DNA of 36,158 nt from Syntrophaceae bacterium UBA5761 (GTDB lineage: Bacteria > Desulfobacterota > Syntrophia > Syntrophales > UBA4778): positions 1 through 36,158 of the forward strand of contig DIEZ01000033.1 in NCBI GenBank assembly GCA_002418885.1, in the 5' to 3' direction. Under the pieces are notes generated by a model. That model saw only the letters and a list, made by a program, of their open reading frames with translations, did no database searches and was not told the DNA's origin. This document shows, piece by piece, positions 1 through 8,927 of the stretch (the first letter of the stretch is position 1; each line of letters opens with the position of its first letter). The position numbers and the translations under genes were made by a program.

Positions 1-183
1 GCGGCAGGTAAGATTCATTCGGATATGGAACGCGGATTCATACGAGCGGAAGTTGTGCATTACGATGATTTTATCAACGCGGGTAGCATACAGGCGGCCA
101 AGGAAAAAGGCCTTCTTCATTCGGAAGGCAAGGATTACCAGATAAAGGACGGCGACATCGTCCTGTTTCGATTTAATGTGTGA
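1..183 (+). CDS. ychF: Redox-regulated ATPase YchF, C-terminal fragment
   Basis: The gene is cut by the window edge; only the last 60 codons before the TGA at 181-183 are present. The translation contains [13 protein letters not shown] followed by [19 protein letters not shown], the hallmark end of the TGS domain of the universal Obg-like ATPase YchF/OLA1, which binds ATP and associates with ribosomes. The family normally ends exactly at this FRFNV, so the C-terminus looks complete. The next gene starts about ten bases downstream, so the two may be co-transcribed. Confidence 0.93.
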   Translation, partial: AAGKIHSDMERGFIRAEVVHYDDFINAGSIQAAKEKGLLHSEGKDYQIKDGDIVLFRFNV

Positions 184-192
184 GGACTGATG

Positions 193-663
193 ATGGCGAG
201 AATGACCTTTTCAAAAAAAAGCGGCCGCATCCGAACGAGCGTCACGAAGGATCAGGCGGTGTCTGGTAGGGCCGTTGAGGACATCGCCAGAGACATGAAG
301 AGGGACCTTCAAAAACCTCCCGGCGAGGATTACCGGGAGAAGTCATTGGCAATCCATGGGCTGATCTGTGCCCGCTGCGCGAGGGAGTTCGACGAATCGA
401 ACCGTCATCTTCTGACGGTGCACCACAAGGACGGGAACCATATGAACAACCCGCTCGACGGCAGCAACTGGGAAAACCTTTGTGTTTACTGCCATGAAGA
501 TATCCATGGACGTGACCTTTTGGGCGATTTTTTTGATGGGTTGGCAGGACATAAGGAGGAGGCCGTAGTCTATACCGACGACAAAGAAGCGAACGAAGGT
601 GTTTTGGGAAAGAAGCTGACCCAAGCGTTAAGAGAAAAAAAAGAGAAGAAACGCGGGCACTGA
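193..663 (+). CDS. YajD-family HNH nuclease
   Basis: This is a cytoplasmic HNH-domain protein resembling E. coli YajD. The core carries a zinc-binding CARCARE (CxxC), then LTVHHKDGNHMNNPLDG, then NWENLCVYCHEDIHG with the second CxxC and the HNH histidines. YajD has the same order with the same DGSNWE.LC.YCH motif. The lysine-rich tail is variable. Two adjacent ATGs occur at 190 and 193; the purine-rich GAGGA at 182-186 is only 3 nt from the first and 6 nt from the second, so 193 is preferred. Substrate and role are unknown for the family. Fold assignment is secure, nuclease activity is inferred. Confidence 0.85.
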   Translation: MARMTFSKKSGRIRTSVTKDQAVSGRAVEDIARDMKRDLQKPPGEDYREKSLAIHGLICARCAREFDESNRHLLTVHHKDGNHMNNPLDGSNWENLCVYCHEDIHGRDLLGDFFDGLAGHKEEAVVYTDDKEANEGVLGKKLTQALREKKEKKRGH

Positions 664-798
664 GAACAAGTCACCCCCGTCCTCCAGACAAGCATGCCTT
701 TCTTTTTATCCTTGTAATGTACAGGCGATTATGCTAATTAAACACCGTTTCAGGCTGTGTGCGCGGTGCTTGTAAGGCGATCGTTATCAATATGCTAT

Positions 799-804
799 TA
801 TAAT
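799..804 (+). promoter_or_regulatory. Possible -10 element upstream of the CoA-transferase genes
   Basis: A perfect TATAAT lies 64 nt before the GTG start of subunit A. No convincing -35 sits at the normal distance; the best TTGTAA (770-775) is 23 nt away. The 664-867 gap is otherwise featureless. Low confidence. Confidence 0.3.
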
Positions 805-867
805 AGCCGGCTGTGCTTCGATATGGCCTAAGTGGTTTAGAATTAACAAGTAAGGAGGTAAGGTCAG

Positions 868-1860
868 GTGAACGTTATTGCACAAGGGAGCGGTAAGGTA
901 TTTGCGGATCCGGATGCGGACAAGGCGCGAGCCTTTTTCCGCAAAAAAAATCGTAAAATGGTAAGCAAACTGATGACCGTCAAGGAAGCCGTGGAAAAGT
1001 TCGTTCACGACGGGGATTATCTTTGCATCGGCGGATTCGGTGCTAACAGGATTCCGGCTGCCGTGTGTCACGAAATTCTCCGCCAGGGCAGGAAGAACAT
1101 GGCCTTTGCAGGCCATACATCAACCCATGACTTTCAGATTCTTTGCGCCGGTGAAGTCTTCAACAAGCTTGACGTTGCGTATATCGTCGGCTTGGAAGCA
1201 AGAGGATTATCAGTGGGTGCGAGAAGGTACATGGAGAGCGGCAAGGTCGAAATATCCGAGTGGACAAATTACAGTTTGTCGGTGCGCTTTAAGGCTGGTG
1301 CGGCAGGCGTATCATTCTATCCTGCAAGAAACATCATGGGAACAGATACCTTCAAGTACAGCGGGGCAAAAATCATCGAATGTCCGTTCACGGGGACGAA
1401 GTACGCAGCAATGCCGGCCATCTATCCTGATGTGTCGGCGCTCCATGTTCATGAGGCGGACATCTACGGGAATTGCCGCATAAGGGGTATCACCGTGTCC
1501 GACCTCGATGTCGCCCGGGCGTCTAAACACCTCATCATCACCTGTGAGAGGCTGATCTCCAATGAAGAGATCCGCAGAGAACCCAGTTTGACCGTAATTC
1601 CTTACTGGTGCGTCGACGCAGTTTGTGAGGTTCCTTACGGGAGTTACCCGGGGAATATGTACGGCGAATACTTCTCTGACGAAGACCATCTGCGGGAATG
1701 GCTCAAGGTGGAAGAGAATCCGGAAGAATTCAAGAAATTTCTGGATAAGAATATCTACGGCTGCAAGAACCACTTTGAGTACATAGAGAAGAACGGCGGC
1801 CTGGAGAGGCTGCAGGTGCTACGACAAAAAGAACTGATGTTTACCGGTGCCCGGTCTTAG
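868..1860 (+). CDS. gctA: Glutaconate-type CoA-transferase, subunit A
   Basis: This is the alpha subunit of a class I (family I) CoA-transferase that moves CoA between carboxylic acids and forms a heterocomplex with the product of the next gene. The 330-residue protein has the N-terminal glycine-rich CoA-binding stretch DYLCIGGFGANRIP (about 50-63) and the later HVHEADIYGNCRI region typical of GctA-like subunits. The start is GTG at 868, supported by AAGGAGG at 852-858 with 9-nt spacing. Subunit B follows after 18 nt with its own Shine-Dalgarno. In anaerobic degraders such pairs act on glutaconate, other dicarboxylates or aromatic-derived acids. The true substrate cannot be told from sequence, so the symbol is by family resemblance. 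Confidence 0.85.
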   Translation: MNVIAQGSGKVFADPDADKARAFFRKKNRKMVSKLMTVKEAVEKFVHDGDYLCIGGFGANRIPAAVCHEILRQGRKNMAFAGHTSTHDFQILCAGEVFNKLDVAYIVGLEARGLSVGARRYMESGKVEISEWTNYSLSVRFKAGAAGVSFYPARNIMGTDTFKYSGAKIIECPFTGTKYAAMPAIYPDVSALHVHEADIYGNCRIRGITVSDLDVARASKHLIITCERLISNEEIRREPSLTVIPYWCVDAVCEVPYGSYPGNMYGEYFSDEDHLREWLKVEENPEEFKKFLDKNIYGCKNHFEYIEKNGGLERLQVLRQKELMFTGARS

Positions 1861-1878
1861 AAAGGAGGACGTAAGAAC

Positions 1879-2649
1879 ATGGCTGATTATAACGTAATGG
1901 AATTAATGATCTGCACCGCCGCAAGGGAACTTGAAGATGGTGCGTCTGTCGGTGTCGGGACGGGGGCGCCCTGTGCGGCGGCGATGCTTGCACAGAAGCT
2001 CTATTCACCGAGCCTGACCATTTTATTCGAAGCAGGTGGTGCCGCACCACTGATTCCGGAGATGCCGATCTCCGTGGGAGACTCCAGGACGACCTGGAAG
2101 GCGATCATGGCGAGCGGGATGTGTGAAATCATGGAAACGGCCTGCCGGGGGCTTTTGGACTATACCTTCCTTGGCGGTGCCCAGATTGATATGTACGGAA
2201 ACCTGAACTCGACCAGAATCGGTCCTGACCATCAGAAACCGAAGGTCCGTTTCCCGGGAAGCGGTGGCGCGAATGACTTCGCCTCATTCTGCTGGAGGAT
2301 GATGGTCATGACACCCCAGGATCCCAAGAGATTCGCGGAAAAATGTCAGTTCATAACCACGCCGGGATGGCTTGAAGGCGGAGATTCCCGAGCGAAATCG
2401 GGACTTCCCCTCGGAGCTGGGCCTTACAAGATCATCACGAACATGGCCGTCATGGATTTTGAACCCGAGTCAAAGAGAATGAGGATCATCGCCATCAATC
2501 CCGGCTACTCGGAAAAAGACGTTCAGGACAACTGCGGATTTGAGCTTCTCAAGGCCAAGAATATCGTCGAGAATAAACCTCCAACGGTGGAAGAGCTGAC
2601 GATCCTCCGTGAACAGGTTGACCCCTATCGTTACGTCATCGGAAGGTAA
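1879..2649 (+). CDS. gctB: Glutaconate-type CoA-transferase, subunit B
   Basis: This is the catalytic beta subunit partner of the preceding gene. In class I CoA-transferases a glutamate of the B subunit forms the glutamyl-CoA thioester; here Glu51 in LFEAGGAAP fits that position. Further family signs are the N-terminal GASVGVGTGAPCAAAML and the PGSGGANDFASF loop (about 131-142). At 256 residues it has the usual length. AAAGGAGG lies just before the ATG at 1879. A strong terminator begins 21 nt after the stop codon, so gctAB forms a two-gene unit with no acyl-CoA-pathway partner next to it in this window. Substrate is unknown. Confidence 0.85.
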   Translation: MADYNVMELMICTAARELEDGASVGVGTGAPCAAAMLAQKLYSPSLTILFEAGGAAPLIPEMPISVGDSRTTWKAIMASGMCEIMETACRGLLDYTFLGGAQIDMYGNLNSTRIGPDHQKPKVRFPGSGGANDFASFCWRMMVMTPQDPKRFAEKCQFITTPGWLEGGDSRAKSGLPLGAGPYKIITNMAVMDFEPESKRMRIIAINPGYSEKDVQDNCGFELLKAKNIVENKPPTVEELTILREQVDPYRYVIGR

Positions 2650-2660
2650 CTGAAATATAG

Positions 2661-2700
2661 CACAAAAAAGCCGCGGTCTAACGACCGCGGTTTTTTTGTG
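2661..2700 (+). terminator. Rho-independent terminator (bidirectional) after gctB
   Basis: A perfect 8-bp stem CCGCGGTC / GACCGCGG (2671-2678 and 2683-2690) encloses the loop TAAC and is followed by seven Ts. The upstream A-run pairs with the T-run, so it can also work for the convergent minus-strand operon that ends at 2805. Confidence 0.93.
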
Positions 2701-2804
2701 TGACTGAAACTAAGACGACACCCCAAGTTTAGAGAAGAGCTCAAAGTTATATCTGCCGGAGTATGTCAATGTTGTTCGAAGGCTTCGCCGAGAAGCCGAT
2801 GTCG

Positions 2805-3005
2805 TCAGTTCGTGATGATCCGAAAGTTATCCTTTTGTCTGACTGTTTTGTCCCCCACCGAGGTGCCGCAATGGACACAAGAGTAGTCGTACTTATCTCC
2901 CTCCGGCAGGATAAGAAGAAGGCGTTTCTTTACGGGAACTGCCCGTCTACACTTGGGACAGTACAATTCTGTCGCTTCAAAATCTCTGTAGCTCGACTTT
3001 TTCAT
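2805..3005 (-). CDS. Small zinc-ribbon protein
   Basis: This 66-residue cytoplasmic protein has two knuckles, CPKC near residue 16 and CVHCG near residue 43, spaced as in a zinc ribbon. It has no membrane segment and no recognised further domain. Its ATG overlaps the stop of the NAD synthetase gene as ATGA (3002-3005), showing translational coupling. This makes it the third gene of the aldolase-nadE operon. It may bind nucleic acid or act as an accessory factor; no function is assigned. Confidence 0.75.
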   Translation of the reverse strand: MKKSSYRDFEATELYCPKCRRAVPVKKRLLLILPEGDKYDYSCVHCGTSVGDKTVRQKDNFRIITN

Positions 3006-5062
3006 GAATCCTCATCAGGTACTTCTTCGGCATTGCTCATCCAGGCGGCTGCCTCGCTGTCGCTGGGTGCCCTGTAGTCTCCACGGGGCGACAACGACCC
3101 TCCGGATCCCACCTTAGGGCCGTTAGGGATGCAGGAACGCTTGAACTGGCTGGTCTGGAAAAAACGGTAGAGGTATACTTTAAGCCAGTGTTTGATCTCT
3201 CTTAGGTTATACGACCTTCTCTTGTGTAGAGGAACATCGGGCCAGGACCCGATTTCTTTGTCCCGCCAAGTGTGCCAGGCCAGGAAAGCAATCTTGGAAG
3301 GCAGATAGCCGAACCGAGTCGCATAGAAGTTGTTGAAGTCCTGCAGCTCGTAGGGACCGATCACCGCCTCCGTCGATTGTGCAGGCTGGTCTTTGTTCAT
3401 ACCGGGTATGAGTTCCGGGCTTATCTCCGTCTCGAGTATTTCCAGGAGGACTTCAGAAGCAGCGTCGCCCAGCAGTTTCGTTTGTGCGACCCAGCGGATG
3501 ACGTACTGGATGAGGGTCTTGGGAACGCTCACGTTGACGTTGTAATGAGACATGTGGTCTCCGACACCGTAAGTACACCAGCCAAGGGCCAGTTCGCTCA
3601 AGTCGCCCGTCCCGATGACGAGTCCCTGCTGGAAATTGGCTATCCGAAATAGGTGGGAAGTCCGCTCACCGGCCTGGACATTCTCAAAAGTGATGTCGTA
3701 GACTTCCTTGCCTTCGGCAAAGGGATGTCCGATGTCCTTGAACATCTGCTTACAACTCGGCCGGATGTCGATTTCGTTCGCTTCGACGCCAAGGGCGCCC
3801 ATCAGCTTTAGAGCGTTATTGTACGTCTTAGAAGTAGTGGCGAATCCGGGCATCGTGTAAGCCTTGATGTTTGAACGGGGCAATCCTATGACGTCCATCG
3901 TGCGAGCAGTTACGATGAGGGCGTGAGTGGAATCGAGGCCGCCGGAAACACCGATAACGGCATTGCGTATACCGGTGGCTTCCATGCGCTTGGCCAACCC
4001 CTGGACCTGGATGTTGTAAGTCTCATAACAGCGCTGGTCCCTCTTGGACGGGTCGGCGGGGATGTAGGGGAATCTTTGGTATTCCCGCTGAAGGAGAATC
4101 CTCCCCTCAGGATTGTCTAAAGAGAAGGATACCCTGCGGAAATCGAGCAGCCTCTCCCTATGAGCTCCGGCGTTCTGACTGAAGCTCGTGAGACGCATCC
4201 GGTCCTGGGCAAGACGGTCAAGGTCGATTTCGCCAAGGATAACCTGCGATTTGCGCGAGAATCGTTCCGACTCGGAAAGGAGGTTGCCGTTCTCATAGAT
4301 AAAGGCATGGCCGTCCCAGGCAAGGTCAGTCGTCGACTCTCCGGGGCCGGCCGCGGCGTAGAGATAGGCAGCGATGCAGCGGGCGGACTGATTGGCGGCA
4401 AGACTGTGGCGATACTCGTCTTTCCCGATAGTGATGTTCGACGCTGACAGATTCACCAAGACCGTCGCTCCTGCCATGGCGGCAAAGCTCGACGGCGGGA
4501 TAGGGACCCATACGTCTTCACAGATCTCTACATAGAACGAAAAATTACGGATGTTGCGTCCTTCGAACAGGAGGTTCGCACCGAAGGGGATGTCTTCCTG
4601 GCCGCAAATACTCACTTTCGTCGATAAAGCCTCTGCCGCCGGTTTGAACTGCCGGCCTTCGTAGAATTCCCTGTAATTAGGCAGGTATGACTTTACCGCT
4701 ACACCCAAGATTTTGCCTTGGTACAGGACAACCCCGCAATTATAGAGCCCCTGGTCGACCTGGAGCGGCGCACCGACGATCAGGATTAGGTTGAGGCGTC
4801 TGGTCTCATTAAGGATATAGTCCAGGGCTTCAGTCACACCCTTGAGAAGGACATCCTGGTGAAAAAGGTCTTCGTTGGAATAAGCGGATATCCCCAATTC
4901 AGGGAAGAGGGCGAGGATAGCGTTCCCGGCCGCCGCATCTTTCGCAAGGCTAACCGTCTTTTCGGCATTGAATTTTGTGTTGGAAACCCTGACTTCCGGT
5001 ATACACACGGCAGCCCGAACAAACCCCTGACGGTAGATATTGAAAAAATCGTTGTTTTTCAT
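3002..5062 (-). CDS. nadE: Glutamine-dependent NAD(+) synthetase
   Basis: This enzyme makes NAD from nicotinic acid adenine dinucleotide, ATP and glutamine-derived ammonia, the last step of NAD synthesis. The 686-residue protein has the two-domain layout of the glutamine-dependent class. The N-terminal nitrilase-type glutaminase carries the triad Glu55 (LFPELG), Lys124 ([13 protein letters not shown]) and Cys181 (VEICEDVW). The C-terminal synthetase carries the ATP-pyrophosphatase P-loop SGGLDS at 373-378 and the later [12 protein letters not shown] block. All key residues are present, so it should be active without an external glutaminase. It starts 3 nt after the upstream aldolase gene and overlaps the zinc-ribbon gene at its end. 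Confidence 0.96.
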   Translation of the reverse strand: MKNNDFFNIYRQGFVRAAVCIPEVRVSNTKFNAEKTVSLAKDAAAGNAILALFPELGISAYSNEDLFHQDVLLKGVTEALDYILNETRRLNLILIVGAPLQVDQGLYNCGVVLYQGKILGVAVKSYLPNYREFYEGRQFKPAAEALSTKVSICGQEDIPFGANLLFEGRNIRNFSFYVEICEDVWVPIPPSSFAAMAGATVLVNLSASNITIGKDEYRHSLAANQSARCIAAYLYAAAGPGESTTDLAWDGHAFIYENGNLLSESERFSRKSQVILGEIDLDRLAQDRMRLTSFSQNAGAHRERLLDFRRVSFSLDNPEGRILLQREYQRFPYIPADPSKRDQRCYETYNIQVQGLAKRMEATGIRNAVIGVSGGLDSTHALIVTARTMDVIGLPRSNIKAYTMPGFATTSKTYNNALKLMGALGVEANEIDIRPSCKQMFKDIGHPFAEGKEVYDITFENVQAGERTSHLFRIANFQQGLVIGTGDLSELALGWCTYGVGDHMSHYNVNVSVPKTLIQYVIRWVAQTKLLGDAASEVLLEILETEISPELIPGMNKDQPAQSTEAVIGPYELQDFNNFYATRFGYLPSKIAFLAWHTWRDKEIGSWPDVPLHKRRSYNLREIKHWLKVYLYRFFQTSQFKRSCIPNGPKVGSGGSLSPRGDYRAPSDSEAAAWMSNAEEVPDEDS

Positions 5063-5065
5063 GTC

Positions 5066-5683
5066 TTAACTCTTCCCCATCTCAGTTATGGTGGGTGAAA
5101 CTTTATGCAACATCAGAAGCGCCAGCTCACCGGCATCCTCCATCGTTCGGCCGAGCGAAATGAAACCGTGATTTTTGAGGAGCAAAAAGTTTTCCTGATT
5201 CAGGACCTCGAGGATGCTGTCAACGAGTTCAACGGTTCCGTAAGGTTCTTCCCTTGTCGTTTCTTTCAAACCCAGTTGCGGACCTTGCAAAAGGAGTGGC
5301 TTACAGTGACCGTGGAAAACGGCGTTGACATCTTTTCTCTCGCGGTAGACCGCGAAATGAAGCAAACTCTCCGAGGACGGCTCTCTTGTGCCCTCGGCGT
5401 AAACAACCATGTTCTCAATGTCGCAGTGATTCACCTTCACAAAAAAATCATCCCGGGGCGTCTCATGGAAAGAGGCTCCGGAGGCAGTTATAACGAATGG
5501 GATTTCACCGACCGATAACCTAAAGCTCAAGTTTCCGCAGGCGCCGTGCTTGTGTAAGGGTGTAAGGCCGAAACGGTGGAAATCCACGCACCACTTCTTC
5601 AACTCATCGATTTTCGGATGTCTTGGTATGGTCCTTGCGTTGAAATGGGTTCGAAATTTTGTCGCGTGAAAAGGACGGTTCAT
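5066..5683 (-). CDS. Class II aldolase/adducin-family protein
   Basis: This is a zinc-dependent class II aldolase-fold enzyme, related to fuculose- and rhamnulose-phosphate aldolases and methylthioribulose-phosphate dehydratases. Visible motifs are the phosphate-binding GACGNLSFR, ITASGAS, the catalytic-loop PSSE, the metal ligands of VFHGHC, and a third histidine in LLKNHGF. The track of open codons extends to a TTG at 5725, but that triplet is the start of a TTGACA hexamer, and no Shine-Dalgarno precedes it. I therefore take the ATG at 5683 (205 residues). It too lacks a clear ribosome site, so the start is uncertain. It is the first gene of an operon with nadE; the substrate is not predictable. 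Confidence 0.8.
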   Translation of the reverse strand: MNRPFHATKFRTHFNARTIPRHPKIDELKKWCVDFHRFGLTPLHKHGACGNLSFRLSVGEIPFVITASGASFHETPRDDFFVKVNHCDIENMVVYAEGTREPSSESLLHFAVYRERKDVNAVFHGHCKPLLLQGPQLGLKETTREEPYGTVELVDSILEVLNQENFLLLKNHGFISLGRTMEDAGELALLMLHKVSPTITEMGKS

Positions 5684-5696
5684 GGTTTGTTTGACG

Positions 5697-5725
5697 TATT
5701 TACTTAAAGGAACATCCTTTGTCAA
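5697..5725 (-). promoter_or_regulatory. Candidate sigma-70 promoter of the aldolase-nadE operon
   Basis: On the minus strand TTGACA (5725-5720) is followed after 17 nt by TAAATA (5702-5697). Transcription would begin near 5690, only a few bases before the ATG at 5683. That would give an almost leaderless mRNA and would explain the missing Shine-Dalgarno. The -10 matches consensus at only three positions. Confidence 0.4.
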
Positions 5726-5752
5726 AGAAAAAAAGGTGCCGAACCAATATCC

Positions 5753-5781
5753 TTGACACCGGCGGGTTACTTACCTACACT
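5753..5781 (+). promoter_or_regulatory. Sigma-70 promoter upstream of the yihY fusion gene
   Basis: TTGACA (5753-5758), a 17-nt spacer and TACACT (5776-5781) point toward the gene at 5834. It is arranged back to back with the candidate promoter of the divergent aldolase operon, whose -35 ends 28 nt away. Confidence 0.65.
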
Positions 5782-5833
5782 CAAAAATTATCAAGCCGTC
5801 ATCGCTATACGAAAAACTTAGCCGCTGCCACCC

Positions 5834-7375
5834 ATGACTGATAAGGATACCCATCGGAAAAGCTTTCAGCCACGGCAGAGAGAATGTCCGTTATTCATCG
5901 CTACCGCCCTGGATATCCTTAGGGATGCGGTTGAAAACTTTCGCAGGAACGGCGACACAAATCAGGCGGCGGCGATAGCCTTCTACGCCATTCTTTCCAT
6001 AATTCCCTTGTACATTCTGACGCTCCTTGCAGCCGGTATGATTTTCGGCGGCTCGCAGGTGGAGACCCAGGAGAGACTCCTCCGTCTCATCCAGGAATTT
6101 CACCCCTATTTTTCGGAAAAACTCGTCTCCCAATTCGGTCAGGCGGAACAGATATCACAGAAAAGCAAGGTCCTCGGCTGGGTGGGGGTCATTTCTCTCA
6201 TCTGGTTTTCGGCGATGGTCTTCAACGCCCTCGAGACGGCTCTGGACATCATCTTCCGCGCCAAGAAGGGCAGGAATTACTTTCTTTCCAAACTGCTGGC
6301 CGTAGCGATGATCCCCGCCGGCTGGGCTGTGGGCATAGTCAGCGTCACGATCACCTACGTTTCGACGATTGTAGCTAAACATACGCTGGTTATGGAAGGA
6401 GGGTTCTTCGCAGTCGTTACCGTTCACAACTTGCTGTTCCGGTACGTCGTTCCCTATCTGATCCTGGTATTTTTTTCTACTTTTGTTTACAAGGTCATAC
6501 CCACAGGCCAGGACAAACTTTCCAGTGCCGTTGTAGGGGGTGCTCTGTTTTCAGCCATGATGGAAGCGGCGAAGCATCTTTTCACCTGGTATGTCGAGAA
6601 TTACACGAGATACGACGTCGTCTACGGGTCCCTTGGGACGGTGGTGGTTGTGGTGATCTGGATTTTCTACGTTGCCTTCATGCTGCTTTTCTGCGCGGAA
6701 CTCATTTCCTCCTATCAGAGACGTGACCTGATACTTCTCGAAAAAGCGTTTGTGAAGGAGAAGAGAAAAGAGAGCATCAAGACAGACGAACGGCTTTTCA
6801 AAAAATTCGGGAAGGTTTATCCTCGCGGTTCTTACATCTTTCAAGAGGGGGATTCCGGCAGGGAGATGTTCTATATCTTATCCGGGTGTGTTCACGTGGA
6901 GAAACGGGTCGGTCAGGGGCAAAAACTCCTCGCTGAACTCGGACCGGGGTCCTATTTCGGGGAGATGTCCCCGCTCCTCGAGGAACCGAGAACTGCATCC
7001 GTCAGGGCGCTCGAAGACAGCAGTATCGCCGTGATAACAAAGGATAATTTTCGGAACTTGATAAGGGAAAGCGTCGATGTATCCCTTGTCATGCTCCAAG
7101 AATTTTCCCGTCGAGTAAAAAATACGAACGAGAAACTTGAGCGGTTGGCTGAAGCCTGGAGCAGGATGGTCATTGTGTTCTATTTTCTCAGAGAATGGCC
7201 GATGGACTCCGGCCGAGACCCGGTGGCCGAGCTGGCCGAGCTGACGGGCAAGGAGATGCCGGAGATTCGAGAATTCTTGCAAAACATGTCGAAACAGGGC
7301 ATCTTCAGCCTGGAGAAAGACCGTGTCGTCGATTTCAACCGCAGTCGCGCCTGGGAGCTTTCCTTGAAGGATTAG
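5834..7375 (+). CDS. YihY/BrkB membrane protein fused to a cyclic-nucleotide-binding domain
   Basis: The first ~300 residues form a YihY (formerly called RNase BN/BrkB) integral membrane protein with about six hydrophobic segments (near 45-70, 113-140, 153-182, 198-222, 230-250, 265-295) and the family motifs NQAAAIAFYAILSIIPL and YGSLGTVVVVVIWIF. Residues ~322-440 form a CRP-type cyclic-nucleotide-binding domain with YIFQEGDSG, FYILSG and the phosphate-binding cassette GEM...EEPRTASVRA; the key Glu377 and Arg386 are kept, so ligand binding is possible. The last ~70 residues look helical (AELAELTGKEMPEIREFL), like a winged-helix remnant. YihY proteins are usually under 300-430 residues, so the fusion is unusual. 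The DUF4301 gene follows after 6 nt. Confidence 0.87.
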   Translation: MTDKDTHRKSFQPRQRECPLFIATALDILRDAVENFRRNGDTNQAAAIAFYAILSIIPLYILTLLAAGMIFGGSQVETQERLLRLIQEFHPYFSEKLVSQFGQAEQISQKSKVLGWVGVISLIWFSAMVFNALETALDIIFRAKKGRNYFLSKLLAVAMIPAGWAVGIVSVTITYVSTIVAKHTLVMEGGFFAVVTVHNLLFRYVVPYLILVFFSTFVYKVIPTGQDKLSSAVVGGALFSAMMEAAKHLFTWYVENYTRYDVVYGSLGTVVVVVIWIFYVAFMLLFCAELISSYQRRDLILLEKAFVKEKRKESIKTDERLFKKFGKVYPRGSYIFQEGDSGREMFYILSGCVHVEKRVGQGQKLLAELGPGSYFGEMSPLLEEPRTASVRALEDSSIAVITKDNFRNLIRESVDVSLVMLQEFSRRVKNTNEKLERLAEAWSRMVIVFYFLREWPMDSGRDPVAELAELTGKEMPEIREFLQNMSKQGIFSLEKDRVVDFNRSRAWELSLKD

Positions 7376-7381
7376 AAAAGT

Positions 7382-8911
7382 ATGGAAGGAATTACCTTAT
7401 CAGGTCGGGATGTTGTCATGATCGAGGCAATGGGTATGACGAAGGACACGGTTCTGGAACAGATCAGCCTGCTTCAGGTAGGAACCATCCCTGTTCGCTT
7501 GAACCGGCCATGCACTGTAAATGACGGAATCAAGGTCCTTACTGAAAAGGAGCAGGAAGAATGTATAAGGGCCTACGATGAGGCCGGTCGTCCGGGAAGG
7601 GTTATGAAGTTCGTGCCCGCCTCAGGGGCTGCCAGCAGGATGTTTCAAGACTGGTGTTTGGCGTTTCAGGAGGGAGGTTTTAGGTCCCGCAAAAAAGCCG
7701 TTGAATTTGCGGAAGACTTGAAGAAATTCGCCTTTTTTAAAGATTTGCAGTCCCTTCTTCATAAAAACGGCTTAGATTTCGACAGGCTGGTGGAAGAGGG
7801 GAGATACGTAGAGATCCTTGCCCACATCCTGACCGACAAGGGGCTGAACTATGCGTCTCTTCCCAAGGCTCTTCTTAAATTCCATGCTTACGGAGATGAA
7901 AGCCGCACGGTGCTCGAGGAGCACATAGTCGAAGCGGTGCTCTATACACGGGACAGCCATGACAACTGTCGGATGCATGTGACCGTGTCGCCGGAGCACG
8001 AAGGACTGGTCAGAGCTCATCTTTCAGGGGTCCTCCCGGCCTACGAGGCTCGGTACGGAGTGAGGTTGATGGTTGAAGTGTCGGTGCAGCAGGCATCAAC
8101 GAACACCATAACGGTTGACCTGGACAATCGTCCGGTAAGGGATCGAAAGGGGAACCTTGTGTTCCGCCCCGGCGGCCATGGCGCACTTTTGCACAATCTT
8201 TATGCCACGGACGGCGATGTGATCATGATCAAGAACATCGACAATGTTGTTCCCGACCGGTTGAAAGAAGAGATGGTCCATCACAAGAAAATTCTGGGCG
8301 GGTACTTGGTTTCGACCCAGAAGAAGACTTTTCAGTATATAGAAGCCCTATCCGTTGCCGGAGCCGGCCGAGTCATCGCGAGTGCGGAAAGGTTTTTGAG
8401 CGATACATTCCATGCGTCTCCTCCTGCCGGGTACAGTGTCCGGACGGAAAGGGGAAAGATCGATTATCTTTTAGGTAGATTGAACCGTCCTGTCCGTGTT
8501 TGCGGTATGGTCAGGAACGAAGGAGAGCCGGGAGGCGGTCCTTTTTGGGTTGATGAAGAAAACGGGAGTCAGACGATCCAGATCGTCGAACAGGCGCAGG
8601 TAAACACAGATTCGGAGGAACAAAGGAGTATCTGGCAATCCTCCACTCACTTTAATCCAGTGGATATAGCCTGTGGAATCGGGGACCATCGGACGAGAAA
8701 GTTCGATTTGAAGAGATTTGTGGACGAAAAGGCCTACATCATTTCCAGAAAGATGCAAAACGGCATCGAAATAAAAACGCTTGAATTGCCCGGACTGTGG
8801 AACGGTTCGATGGCCCGGTGGAACACCGTCTTCATTGAAGTGCCTGTAGAGACATTCAATCCCGTAAAGACAGTTTATGACCTGCTGAGAAAGCAGCATG
8901 GGCCGAGCTAA
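7382..8911 (+). CDS. DUF4301 family protein
   Basis: This 509-residue protein matches the DUF4301 family in length and layout. The N-terminal stretch GRDVVMIEAMGMTKDTVLEQ precedes a nucleotide-sugar-pyrophosphorylase-like motif FVPASGAASRMF near residue 75, plus GHGALLHNL and IKNIDNV motifs typical of nucleotidyltransferase folds. The catalytic role is unknown; a nucleotidyltransferase is only suggested by these motifs. It sits 6 nt after the yihY fusion gene, so the pair is co-transcribed. It faces a convergent minus-strand gene 16 nt away. A weak GAAGGA lies about 10 nt before the ATG. Confidence 0.82.
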   Translation: MEGITLSGRDVVMIEAMGMTKDTVLEQISLLQVGTIPVRLNRPCTVNDGIKVLTEKEQEECIRAYDEAGRPGRVMKFVPASGAASRMFQDWCLAFQEGGFRSRKKAVEFAEDLKKFAFFKDLQSLLHKNGLDFDRLVEEGRYVEILAHILTDKGLNYASLPKALLKFHAYGDESRTVLEEHIVEAVLYTRDSHDNCRMHVTVSPEHEGLVRAHLSGVLPAYEARYGVRLMVEVSVQQASTNTITVDLDNRPVRDRKGNLVFRPGGHGALLHNLYATDGDVIMIKNIDNVVPDRLKEEMVHHKKILGGYLVSTQKKTFQYIEALSVAGAGRVIASAERFLSDTFHASPPAGYSVRTERGKIDYLLGRLNRPVRVCGMVRNEGEPGGGPFWVDEENGSQTIQIVEQAQVNTDSEEQRSIWQSSTHFNPVDIACGIGDHRTRKFDLKRFVDEKAYIISRKMQNGIEIKTLELPGLWNGSMARWNTVFIEVPVETFNPVKTVYDLLRKQHGPS

Positions 8912-8927
8912 GGGCGAGGGGTGTTTC

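Noticed and set aside
2781..2797. Hairpin GGCTTC/GAAGCC after the zinc-ribbon gene as terminator
   Set aside because: Short stem without T-run; the bidirectional terminator at 2661-2700 serves better.
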